This document shows, piece after piece, positions 55,601 to 64,000 of a stretch of DNA of 64,000 bases. The notes beneath the pieces are model-generated. The model was not told where the DNA came from. It ran no database searches and saw only the letters and a program-made list of their open reading frames with translations. The stretch's first letter is position 1, and the number at the start of each line of letters is the position of its first letter. The translations under genes and the position numbers were made by a program. Origin of the DNA: Guadua angustifolia (Eukaryota; Streptophyta; Magnoliopsida; Poales; Poaceae); contig JAYEVE010000632.1 in assembly GCA_036346375.1 (NCBI GenBank), forward strand, positions 124,001 to 188,000. Direction: 5' to 3'.

Positions 55601-57269
55601 CTACACGAACACCACCTTGGTTTGTGAGAGTTACTGATTTATTAGCACAATCTATGCAACCTTTGTGTTTAGCTAACCAGTCCATTCCTAAAATTACGTC
55701 CAGTCCTGATGTTTCTATTATAATAAGATCAACATAAAACAATACTTTCCTTACTTCTATCTTAACATTAGGACAAAACTTTCTAGTCCTAATGGTGGCT
55801 CCAGGTGATTGAATAACCATGTAAGCAGGTAAAAGAGAAACCTCCAAATGATTTTGCTCTGAAAACTTCTTAGAAACGAATGAATGTGAGACTCCAGAAT
55901 CAAATAACACTAAAGTAGGAGCTGATTGGACAAGAAGCATACCTAGCACGACATCTGGTGCGTCCTGGGCCTCTTCGGCAGTGACATGATGCAAGTGCCC
56001 AAGAGTATCACCTTGGGCTGGCATTGAAACTGGCCTTTGAGTCTGCTGTTTCCCAACTCCCTGTGATCTCCCTTGGACCTGCGTGCGAGTTTGCATTGCT
56101 TTCTTTTTAGGACATGAGTTGGCATAATGCCCTCGCTCATTGCAGTGGAAGCAGGTAACATTAGGCACTTGCTTCTGAGTGCTAGTTGTCACCCTTGTTT
56201 GCTGCGAAGGTCGAGTGAACCACTGCGGCTGTTGTTGGGGAGCGCGAGCAACTTGCCCTTGATAGCGCTGAACTTGCGGTGCTGGACGCTGGGTCCTCTG
56301 AATCTGTAGCAGGGGTCGACGAGCATATGTCGACTGCCCACCTTGTGGCCTGGAAGGACACGCACCAGCAGACTTACGCGCAAGCCATTTGCGCTTCCTG
56401 CTTTCCAAAACATCTTTGCTTCCATGCTCCACTCGAATTGCTTTGTCGACCAAAGTTTGAAAATCATCAATATCTTGAGTGATAAGGGCCCACTTGATTT
56501 CCTCATTGAGGTGTTCCCTAAATCGATCCACCTTTCGAGCTTCATCTGCCACTTCATAAGTAGCATAACGAGACAAGTAATTAAAACGGTGTAAGTATTC
56601 CATTACCGTCATATTACCTTGTCTCAAGTCCAAAAATTTCCGCCTTTTTACTTCAATTATGCTAGCTGGTATATGCGTGTGGCGGAAAGCTACCTTGAAT
56701 TCTGGCCATAATACTACTCGACCTTTCCGCGAGAATTACTTTGATAGCTTTCCCACCAAATGGCTGCAGCTCCTTGTAACTGATATGAAGCATATAAAAC
56801 CTTTTCTCTTTCATCACATTGGGCAATGGTTAATCTACTCTCTACTTCCCGAAGCCAACCATTCGCTTCTAGTGGCTCCGATGATGAAGAGAAAACTGGT
56901 GGCTGGGTTCTCAAAAATTCATTTAGTTTTGATACTTGTGCTGACCCTCCATTGCTTCCTCGATTGGTATTTTGTGTTGTTAGACTTTGGGCAATTTGCT
57001 GTAGCAACAAAGTATTAGTTTGCCTTCCCTACTCAATCATCGCCAAAACTTGCGCCTAGTTGGCGGTTCTGGCAACTGCTCATCAGGAACATTTGTTGTT
57101 CATTGTGGGTAGCGGATGCATCACGCCGAGGAACTCAAGACGTCGAGGTCCTAGTCGCTGGATGCTGTGGATTAGGCTGTGCTGGTGTGGGAATACTCAT
57201 CCGTTGGGTATGAGCATTTTGGTCAGCCTCGCTTTCCAAAATGTGACTAAGCGATCTTGTAGGGCGCAT
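52668..57269 (-). pseudogene. Gypsy gag-pol polyprotein, inactivated
   Basis: Read on the minus strand: gag from an ATG at ~57269; retrotrans_gag domain to ~56300; one CCHC knuckle (CFHCNERGHYANSC, ~56115..56160); aspartic protease DSG (~55905); reverse transcriptase ~55430..54700; RNase H ~54560..54210; integrase with HHCC finger and DDE core ~53950..53160; a C-terminal tail ending at ~52668. Gag to pol is one polyprotein, as in plant chromovirus-like gypsy elements. Breaks: a stop early in gag (~57138), a gag frame change at ~56700, TGA at 55203..55205 in reverse transcriptase, a frame change at ~54210, TAG after the second integrase Asp (~53499), and another stop at ~53157. The reverse transcriptase active site reads FIDYI (54953..54967), so an expected aspartate is replaced. 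Confidence 0.88.
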
Positions 57270-57290
57270 CCTGCACACAAATCTATTTAG

Positions 57291-57689
57291 AAGTTGACAG
57301 CAAAAGAGAGCACTAATTACTTCTATTCTTTAAACGCGTCCCAAATTTACCATTACTTCATTTTAAATTTAATTTAATGCAAGGATGATCTCATCGTAAA
57401 TTCCACTCTAATAGTTAAAACTTGCGAGAGAAAATCCATATATATTTATTCACAGCAAAACTATACAACCAAAAGCTAACCATATCAAAGTATACATTTA
57501 TTTTACATCTATTTATCTTACAACACCGAAAGTACACACATACTTATCTTACAATCAGTGTTCTACATTACCAAAAGTATGTCACTACGCTTGTGATTCT
57601 ACTAACTAGCTTTTACTCCACTTCTAAGCTCCTAATCTCGATCTCAAGTCACAACGCCTTCATCTACCCCTAAGAGTCGCTGGACAATA
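57291..57689. other. Junction between gypsy leader and Harbinger debris
   Basis: AT-rich and non-coding. It contains the likely gypsy 5' leader (a tgtgcag sits just before the gag ATG on the minus strand) and then sequence of uncertain origin, perhaps the 3' untranslated part of the transposase behind it. The exact junction cannot be placed by eye. Confidence 0.4.
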
Positions 57690-58935
57690 TCACAACACCA
57701 TGATTTTTGGGATATGGTGGTGGCACTACGATTACATCTGGCTGCTTTGAGCTGGAAGGTAAGAGCGACCGGTCTTGCGCATTAGCTGGTTGAAACTGCT
57801 GTAAATACTCTTGTCTATTTCCAGTTCGACGTGGTTTGGGCTCAACTTCAGGATCTCTAAACCCTCTAAAATTTTCATAGATGCGTACGTAGGTGTCCAC
57901 GTCAATATTGTGGATTTTGCACATTCTTCGTAAAAGCGAGCTTACAGTACTCCAAATGCACGTTTGACATCTTTTCTCTGTGCCTCTTGAATAGTAGCAA
58001 AATGTTATGTCTTTGCACTTGGTGGGACTTTTATTGTCTTCACAAATGTTGACCATTAGGATAAATCCCATCGGCTAGATAATAACCCATGTTATATTTG
58101 TGTCCATTAATGGTATAGTTCACAACTAGGGCACGACCTTGACAAGTCTATCAAGCAGAGGTGATCGATGTAGAACATTGATATCATTGTGCGAACGAGT
58201 AACCCAAAAAGGCATGCCATATCCATAAATCAAGTGAAGCCCTTGCCTCCGATATGATCGTCGGCTCATGTACATGACCAAAGTACATACCTTGCCATCT
58301 GATGAGGGCAATTCTTCCACTCCCAATGCATCTGATCGATACTACCTAGCATTCGGAAAAGCCACATTGTTCACCAATATGAAGCAACCTAGTTGTATCA
58401 CTTTCATTGGGAGGTCTTACATATTCATCGCCAAACACTTCACAAACAGATTTCACAAACTTCCTTAGGCTCTCAATAGCGATGCTCTCACCAATCCGCA
58501 CATATTCATCCATGATGTCGGTGGCACACCATAAGCTAGTTGCCTAAATGCTGAAGTGACCTTCTGTAAGCAAGATAAACCAAGAATCCCCGCGGCATTT
58601 TGTTTTTGAACAAAGTACGGATCTTTCTCTTCAATGGCTGCTTTGATCCGATTAAATAGAGAGCGCCTCATCCGAAATCTTAAATCGAAAGATGTTTTCG
58701 GGATAGGTTGGATTTTACTCGCAAAGTAATCTTGATATAATCTGTTGTGGCCATCTTCTCTATCGATTAATTGTCCTATGACCAAGAACGAACCATGATG
58801 CCACGAAGATAGGTGATGCAATCTCTTTTGATATTTGCCCATCATAAGAACTACTAAGTAGTCAAATTCATCATCTACCTCATCTTCTTTACGATTAGCC
58901 ATATATCTTTTGCTGCCTAACATCCTTCTGTTCAA
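57690..58935 (-). pseudogene. PIF/Harbinger-type transposase (plant DDE_Tnp_4 family), decayed
   Basis: On the minus strand the N-terminal frame (58465..58935) has RMRRSLFNRIKAAIEEKDPYF and CLQKVTSAFRQLAYGVP, typical of the rice plant-transposon-protein family. The DDE region follows in other frames: SIDQMHWEW-like sequence near 58320, LDLWIWHAF near 58225, NDINVL near 58160..58185, and YTINGHKYNMGYYLADGIYP near 58070..58120. The C-terminal part is heavily frameshifted. At least three frame changes exclude activity. No clear terminal repeats were found, so the element's borders are unknown. Confidence 0.75.
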
Positions 58936-59195
58936 GACAAAACAATAGAAGAGTATGTCAGAATGCTCCTTTAATTACATCTTTTTGGTTAAGTATGTTG
59001 AGCTTAGAGGTGAGGTTAGTTCAACCTTTTTCTCAGCATGGACATGGATAACCAATGTAGCAGAGTACATCTCACACATCAATTGATAACATGGACTTTT
59101 ATGAAATGACACATACAAGTAGGAAAAGAAGACAAAAGATCCATATGAATTCTGCTCTTGATTTAAAATGAATTCCTTTTCTCTTTTCTCTTCAG

Positions 59196-59757
59196 AAAGC
59201 TGCCATAAAGAAAATGGATACGCATGCAACTCAAGAATTCCTTGCCGAACTTAAGGTTTTGACACATGTTCATCGCTTGAATCTGGTTAGTGATTGTATG
59301 ATTTTCGGAGATAACATAATAGAAATGAAACTCTGTTGCCAACTTACCTTTACACTTTTCCTACTTCTGAATTCAATAATAAACATTGGTTAGAGTTTAG
59401 AGAAGATCATTTAGGATACCTTCAATATGCAATATACTATCAGACTTTCCCTGTCCGAATAGTTTTCTAATTGTGATTTCATATTCATATTGGCTAATCT
59501 TATTTTCTGTCTATTTTGTTGTGTTTGATCTCTTACAGGTCCGCCTAATTGGCTATTGTATTTATTGACAATGGAAACATCCTGATAGACAAGGAGTTCC
59601 GAGCAAAGGTTGAAATACTTCATGAAATTGCTATGGTGATGTTTCTCCAAAGTTGGATGTCTATGCTTTTGGTATTGTCCTTTATGAACTTCTTTCAGCC
59701 AAAGAAGCTATTGTGAGATCAACTGAATCCACTAGGGACACGAAAACACAGCTTACG
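59196..59757 (+). pseudogene. CERK1-like LysM receptor kinase fragment with introns
   Basis: Exon-like block 1 (59196..59285) follows an AG acceptor and encodes KAAIKKMDTHATQEFLAELK then VLTHVHRLNLV, ending at a GT donor. The segment is the kinase subdomain II-III region (AAIKKM lysine, alpha-C glutamate) of CERK1-type LysM receptor kinases. Block 2 (59539..59757) continues in phase with VRLIGYC, then collapses by deletion and frameshift: the catalytic loop and activation segment are missing. Sequence resumes as DVYAFGIVLYELLSAKEAIV before a second donor. Introns are retained, so this is a copied genomic fragment, not a retrocopy. From memory rice CERK1 is the closest relative; a search would settle it. 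Confidence 0.75.
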
Positions 59758-60240
59758 GTATTTTTCCCTATGACCAATATATTATTTTTGTTCTTGCACT
59801 TCATAACATATGGAACACAATTGTGTTTGTCGCTTCTCATTGTCAATCAGAATGCATGCATGACTACAATTTTCGTGACCGCTTTGTTGCATGGAAGAAG
59901 AAGCGACTCTCTAGCGAAGACGCGGCGACGAGAGAGGCTGCAAGGCAGAACCGAAAGGTGTAGTAGCAGCAGAGCGCGCCGTCACGGCGTGGCGCAGGCG
60001 GGCGAGCATGAGCGGCCGATGGGCGGCGGTGGGCATGCACGCACTGGCAACCATCACTTTGGGAACAGCAGCGGCTTGGTGGCGGCGAATGGCGCGGATG
60101 AGCGTGGCACTGTGGCGCCAACACTTTTGCCACGAAAATGAAAGGGTAGTTGAGTTTAGGGTCTAATTGCTGGAGTCAATAGTTATCTTGAGCCTTAATT
60201 CTTTTAGTTTAGGCCCTATTTTGAGGTATAAGACTCCATT
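59758..60240. other. No clear gene
   Basis: Begins with intron-like sequence after the kinase fragment. A GC-rich stretch (~59885..60140) is open in several frames on both strands (Ala/Arg-rich) but shows no recognisable domain. It may be part of a gene-capturing DNA transposon. Confidence 0.35.
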
Positions 60241-60429
60241 GATAGGTGGAGGTGTGGTCCACCATCCTAGCGGAGCTTCACCATTTGACGACGAGGCTAC
60301 GCACCAAGGAGCAGCTGCATATCCCATGGGCGCCGGCGATGGAGCTACCTCCCGCTTGGATCGGGAATTCATGGCGATGGTCCAACCGGCGATTAGGGTT
60401 CTGGAGAGGGAGAGGTGCAGTGCAGATGG

Positions 60430-60780
60430 GGAAGATGAGGGTGGCCCGTGATGGGAAGGGAGGGTGAGGCACCAGGGAAGGAGGTGAGGCACCGTGGCAC
60501 TGTGAATGGAGGGAGAAGGCACCGTGGGTGGCGATGGGGAACCAGGGAAGGGAGGGTGGCGGTGCTGGCTGTGGGAAGGGAGGGTGGCCTTGGCGGTGGC
60601 TTGTGGGGAAGGCGAGGTGAGGCGTCGGTGGCGGTGTGAATGGAGAAGGCCGGGGTGGCGATGGGGAACAGGGAATGGGAGGGTGAGGCGCCGGTGCTGG
60701 CAGAGGAAGGGAGGTGGAGGGTGGGCTGCTGCAGGGAAGGCGAGGTGAAGCTAGATCGGGAGATGGTGCGCGGATTTTGG
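60430..60780. repeat. G-rich degenerate minisatellite
   Basis: Repeats of ggaagggagggtg(g/a)cg, gatggggaaccaggga and gaggtgaggc words. Several long open frames on both strands come from the composition. G-runs of 3-4 spaced closely could form G-quadruplexes on the + strand. Confidence 0.65.
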
Positions 60781-61130
60781 GGAAGGAGGAGATGGCGCCA
60801 AACATATGGAAGGAAGGGGAAAATCCCTCTTTTTGGCCAAGAGAGGCGGAGCGGGATGGATTCCGCGAGAAAAATCGGGGAGCACCGGATCCGCTTAGCA
60901 CCGGAGAGTAGTCGATGGCGGCGTCAAGGAGAGCGATAGTCGTCTCGTTTTCTGAAAGCGAGCCCGGCGCTTCATCAGCGCTATAGCGCGAGTCTCTCTC
61001 TGCTCCTCTTTCATCCACGTGAGGAAAATTGCTGATGTTGGCATGCTTATAGCTGCCGACATGGCCTCAGTGGAGATGCTCTTAGAGGAGGATTGACTCA
61101 TCGATGGAAATAGGACAGTCCTCAACCCTC
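60781..61130. other. Possible end of a DNA transposon
   Basis: The sequence ends near 61055..61100 with ctgccgacatggcctcagtggagatgctctt, whose complement (gagcatctccactgagg) looks like a grass DNA-transposon terminus. I could not find the matching opposite end, so this stays tentative. Confidence 0.3.
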
Positions 61131-61847
61131 CAACTACCCTCCAACTATAAATCGATATGTTGTTTTGACTCGTAGACGATGACCGACGTTCTTCTAATCA
61201 CTTGTGTGTGCAGGCACACAAAGATCTGGACCGTCTGGGAGGTGGACGTGTACGGCGATCCAAAGCCCAACCGGCCATCCGATTTGCATGTGTACGGCGT
61301 GCATAGCGCTGACGTGAGCAGCTAGTTAGTTTTCTTTTGTACTTGTTTGATCGCCAATCTTTTGCAGATTATATCTTTTAAACCAATTGCCGGATTTGCG
61401 ATCTATTTGAACCTCCGTGCTTCTTGCGACAAATGCTTCCAAACAAGTCTAATATTGGATAGATTACATATAGAAAAATATCTGACAATATACGGATCTA
61501 TATATCAGTCTCGCCGAATTTTATACGCTACGTACGGCTCTTGCGTGGTGTATTATTGATTGAAATGTGATCACTGCCTTTTAACTTATTCATTTATTTA
61601 TTTAATCAAACAAATACCCCAACCAAATGTAGTTGATCGATGCGCTAAACGACATGGACTAGAAGCTCGGTGAATGTACTAAATGTCAATAACGTAGTTG
61701 ACTCGCGAAACGACGTGGACTAGACTCGGTGAAAATAACCGGCGAGGACATTAATCGTACATGAGACGCACTGATATCGCATACCAGCTGACTTTTCCAC
61801 TTCCTTTCTTTCTTTCTTTTTTTACTGAGAGATCTTTTTCTATATTA

Positions 61848-62078
61848 GGGTCTGTTTGATAGGGATTCAGCTTTTTCAGATTCTGAGAATCTGGTGAAGC
61901 TGAAAATTTTAGTTTCACCAGATCCATGAAGCTGGAGCTATGAGTGCATTAAGAGTGTTTAGATGGATCATCTTGTTTACATTTTAGACTAAAAATATAA
62001 ACTTAATTCACTTTATTTTAGCCTATAAGTTTCAGATATCAGGTGAAGCTAGAATCTGGAGCTCTACCAAATAGACCC
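61848..62078. mobile_element. Tourist-like (PIF/Harbinger) MITE 1
   Basis: 231 bp. Ends GGGTCTGTTTGATAG and CTACCAAATAGACCC are inverted repeats, flanked by TTA (61845..61847 and 62079..62081). The inner sequence has mirrored ggtgaagct and tcaccag words. Non-coding. Confidence 0.88.
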
Positions 62079-62378
62079 TTAACTTCTCCCATTGTAACAG
62101 AGAGGTATCAGGTATAGCAGGATTTATTTTGCTTTTGCTCCTTTTTCTTTAGTACGATGATACATGCATAAGCCATCATACATATTAATGTCACGTTTCG
62201 GTCAAAATTAACTAACATGTGATGATATGCACATTTAGTAGCTCGGAGATATCGCACATATATACTTCCTTCCTTTATTTATTTAATGATTTTTAGCACA
62301 AAATTCATCCAACAAATAAGCACTTCCATGTTTTCTAACGTGTAATTTTCAGTCCAGAAAAAGTTCCTTGTTAACTAA

Positions 62379-62586
62379 GGCCCTATTTATTTCAACTTTG
62401 GATTCTCTAAACCGATTACGGATTGTGGTTGTAGAGAAGCTGATTCTCCAAAAGCACATATGAAGTGGATTCTAATGCATATGGGTGGGTTGGATTGTGA
62501 GAATCGGATTCTAGAATCAGGCTGTTTGTTTCTGATTCTACTTTTGGGTGCAGAATCCAAAATCAAAAGCTAAAACAAACAGATCC
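62379..62586. mobile_element. Tourist-like (PIF/Harbinger) MITE 2
   Basis: 208 bp. Starts GGCCCTATTTATTTC and ends AAACAAACAGATCC, flanked by TAA (62376..62378 and 62587..62589). A2 has the uninterrupted site (ttaattaagttgagta, ~5950), so this insertion is specific to A5. Confidence 0.88.
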
Positions 62587-62741
62587 TAAGTTGAGTATAC
62601 GTACTTTCCCTTACTTCTATTGACCGGAATGGATTGCCTTTTCCTCCGCAATTTCAAGTCCTCGAGGTCAAGATTCCATCTTCTTCTACGTTCACACCAC
62701 TATGACACTTTCCTCGGTGTCCCCCCTCCAAAATCTCTCTC

Positions 62742-62749
62742 TATATATA
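62742..62749 (+). promoter_or_regulatory. TATA box of A5
   Basis: TATATATA in the same ctccaaaatctctct context as A2. It is the strongest TATA of the three visible promoters. Transcription from it would run straight into the CACTA element. Confidence 0.6.
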
Positions 62750-63130
62750 CGGCAGTCATTCACCAGTGCCATGCAATTCTGTCACCACCAGTTGTATACA
62801 TAGTTTCATACACCCCACCTACACCACCTCATCTCTGTTGACTATCATCCCAACTGTTGGTCTGCATTTCTTCAACTCTAGCTAGCTTGACACTACTACG
62901 GAAAGGGCATTTAGTACCGATTCAAAACAGGCTTTAGTACGGTTTTGAACCGATGCAGACATCGGGACCGATGCTCAAGGGCATCCGGTCGATTCTTTCA
63001 CCCGTCTTGATAGAGTATCGATGCGGTTCAAGTCTGCGTGGCGTAGCGTGGGAACCCCGAGGACCTCATCGATTCGGTTGGTGTCTCCAACCCAGACGAT
63101 GAACCCTCATCAAGACCGTTGGTTTCTCCA

Positions 63131-63457
63131 ACCGATCGATGTTTTGTATATATATATGTCTATTTCTCCAGTAGCTATTATATATATGTGTGTGTGTTAA
63201 ATCACAACTAATTAAAAGCACAGATAATCAATCATGCACTTTGCCTGATAATTAAATCACTGAACATTCATTAACAAATTTAATTACATCTAATGTATTA
63301 AAATATGTACACATATTTGTTCTTCTACTCATCGTCTAATGTATTACAATATATATGTACACAACTTTAATTACAACTTTAGTATTTCTTTTCCTTCTAT
63401 TCATCGGGATCTTTTACGCGCATCGCTCTTGCTAGCTATAGATGTAAACCTCGTGAT
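63131..63457. other. CACTA subterminal spacer
   Basis: AT-rich non-coding stretch between the terminal repeats and the last exon. It contains short (AT)n and (GT)n runs at ~63148..63200. Confidence 0.5.
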
Positions 63458-63620
63458 TCACCGGTCCTTATCGAAGGGCCCCACCTGTTTAACATTGGTT
63501 CGTGAAACTTCGCCTTTTGGATTTACGACCTCATCGTAAATAAAGCCAACGAGTTGTTCTTGGATTGCTCTCACTTTCGTGCGGAGAGTTCGAACCTTGT
63601 TCCGCCAAATATTGAGGCAC
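63458..63620 (-). CDS. Last exon of a CACTA-encoded protein
   Basis: The minus-strand exon is bounded by an AG acceptor (63622..63621) and a TGA (63458..63460). It encodes CLNIWRNKVRTLRTKVRAIQ and continues ~33 residues to GPFDKDR. It joins the next exon (63715..) in phase across a GT...AG intron. The basic, coiled C-terminal tail is seen in rice proteins of CACTA elements that carry a Ulp1-like domain; the exact role is unknown. Confidence 0.65.
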
Positions 63621-63714
63621 CTATCGTTAAGTCATTAACTAATCAATACTTGAATTTATACAAGATATAAGGAGTACCTATACATCATTAAAACTAGTAA
63701 TTATATTTACTCAC

Positions 63715-63813
63715 CCCTTGTTGCCTTTTAGCATGCGGTCGGCTCGGTTTGGGTGTGCATAAACTTCGCATACATAGTAGCCGCATAAATTGTTACCCGT
63801 GGTGAGTCAAGAT
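63715..63813 (-). CDS. CACTA exon with Ulp1 (C48) protease-like core
   Basis: Encodes TTGNNLCGYYVCEVYAHPNR on the minus strand. The N-x-x-C-G-x-Y-V-C-E pattern holds the catalytic cysteine of Ulp1/SENP-type peptidases commonly found in plant CACTA and MULE elements. The donor is at 63714..63713. A TGA lies in frame near the proposed acceptor at 63814, so either the true exon start is slightly inside or the copy is damaged. Confidence 0.6.
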
Positions 63814-63899
63814 CTGCGGTGGAAAAAGTTGAAAGCGTGAAATGGATGCAAGAAAATTAAGTTAACTAACTAAAAAGCTAGCATTATAATATACGTACA

Positions 63900-64000
63900 T
63901 GAGAGGCAATTGTAATGTCAAATTTCTCCTTGAATATGCCCACGTTTTTAGCACGGAACCGTATGAATGCACTACACATATGATTACGAATTGTACATGA
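63900..64000 (-). CDS. Further CACTA exon, cut by the window end
   Basis: An open minus-strand stretch reading CTIRNHMCSAFIRFRAKNVG then IFKEKFDITIASH before a donor-like GTACGT. It is likely the exon preceding the Ulp1-like core. The product beyond the window cannot be judged. Confidence 0.4.

Larger units (their letters stand above)
48150..57290 (-). mobile_element. Ty3-gypsy retrotransposon (G4) lacking its 5' LTR
   Basis: A minus-strand element with a 4.46 kb 3' LTR (48150..52606), a polypurine tract, and a gag-pol interior reaching back to a gag start near 57269. No second LTR or primer site follows on the right; PIF/Harbinger sequence takes over within a few hundred bases. Together with LTR G1 this shows one family with unusually long LTRs in the window. 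The right boundary (57290) is approximate. Confidence 0.85.
61250..62890 (+). other. A5 upstream region and promoter
   Basis: From ~61260 (aagcccaaccggcca, tttgcatgtgtacggcgtgcata) the sequence matches the A4 upstream region at 44205..44260. From ~62310 (aacaaataagcacttccatg) it matches A2 at 5888 onward. Two MITEs interrupt it. The promoter block ends at ~62870 where homology to the A2 leader fades. A CACTA element starts at 62891 and the coding part of A5, if any, lies beyond the window. Confidence 0.65.
62891..64000 (-). mobile_element. CACTA (En/Spm) transposon, one end, running off the window
   Basis: Starts CACTACTACGGAAAGGGC after tga, followed by subterminal repeats with ttagtaccg, accgatg and ggtttctccaaccgat words (62920..63130), as usual for CACTA ends. 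Coding exons on the minus strand begin inside at 63458. The other end is not in the window. Confidence 0.85.

Noticed and set aside
60278..61018. Possible Pro/Ser-rich gene on the minus strand
   Set aside because: The C-terminal two thirds comes from the G-rich minisatellite. Codon content follows composition and the frame has no recognisable domain.

Overview
The window reads as nuclear DNA of a grass (Poaceae), most likely a rice-like Oryzeae species. This rests on the transposon types (Tourist and Stowaway MITEs, a Helitron with the TC...CTAG ends common in rice, CACTA, MULE, long-LTR gypsy), on a CERK1-like kinase fragment, and on a multi-copy gene family I recognise from rice. The species is not proven by the sequence. 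I see no prokaryotic features, rRNA, tRNA or CRISPR.

The host content is one tandem gene family, here called A1 to A5, all on the + strand. Each unit has a conserved TATA promoter, a short 5' UTR intron and a single coding exon for a ~508-554 aa protein. Its N-terminus resembles the four-helix Rx-type coiled coil of plant immune receptors, but it has no NB-ARC or LRR. A2 (6374..8038) and A4 (45161..46687) are intact. A1 (3086..4612) carries one nonsense codon and a 3 kb retroelement composite in its leader intron. A3 (23333..27704) is a 5'-truncated, frameshifted relic split by a solo LTR. A5 is present only as upstream and promoter sequence (about 61250..62890), where a CACTA element begins.

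Transposons fill the rest. Layout: 49..3005, a gag-only LTR element (TR-GAG type) joined to a three-LTR TRIM array, in the A1 intron; 5310..5887, a foldback element and an LTR scrap; 8154..23332, one ~4.4 kb gypsy-type LTR on + plus a start of its interior, split by a Ty1-copia element (9513..14737) and by a related solo LTR on - (15629..20581); 23801..27216, a solo LTR inside A3; 27728..34747, a 7.0 kb MULE in the 3' flank of A3 with transposase remains and a GRF-type zinc-finger gene relic; 35312..40330, another solo LTR, inside an old LINE fragment; 40364..44067, LINE scrap, foldback elements and a Helitron; 46756..47530, the LINE block again after A4; 47688..47959, a Stowaway MITE; 48150..57290, a Ty3-gypsy element on - lacking its 5' LTR; 57690..58935, PIF/Harbinger transposase debris; 59196..59757, a CERK1-like kinase fragment; 61848..62586, two Tourist-like MITEs; 62891..64000, a CACTA element with Ulp1-like coding exons running off the end.

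Because the A units are paralogous, they act as empty-site controls for one another. Several insertions are therefore defined to the base, with target-site duplications, by reading alone. All statements come from reading; no database search was run.
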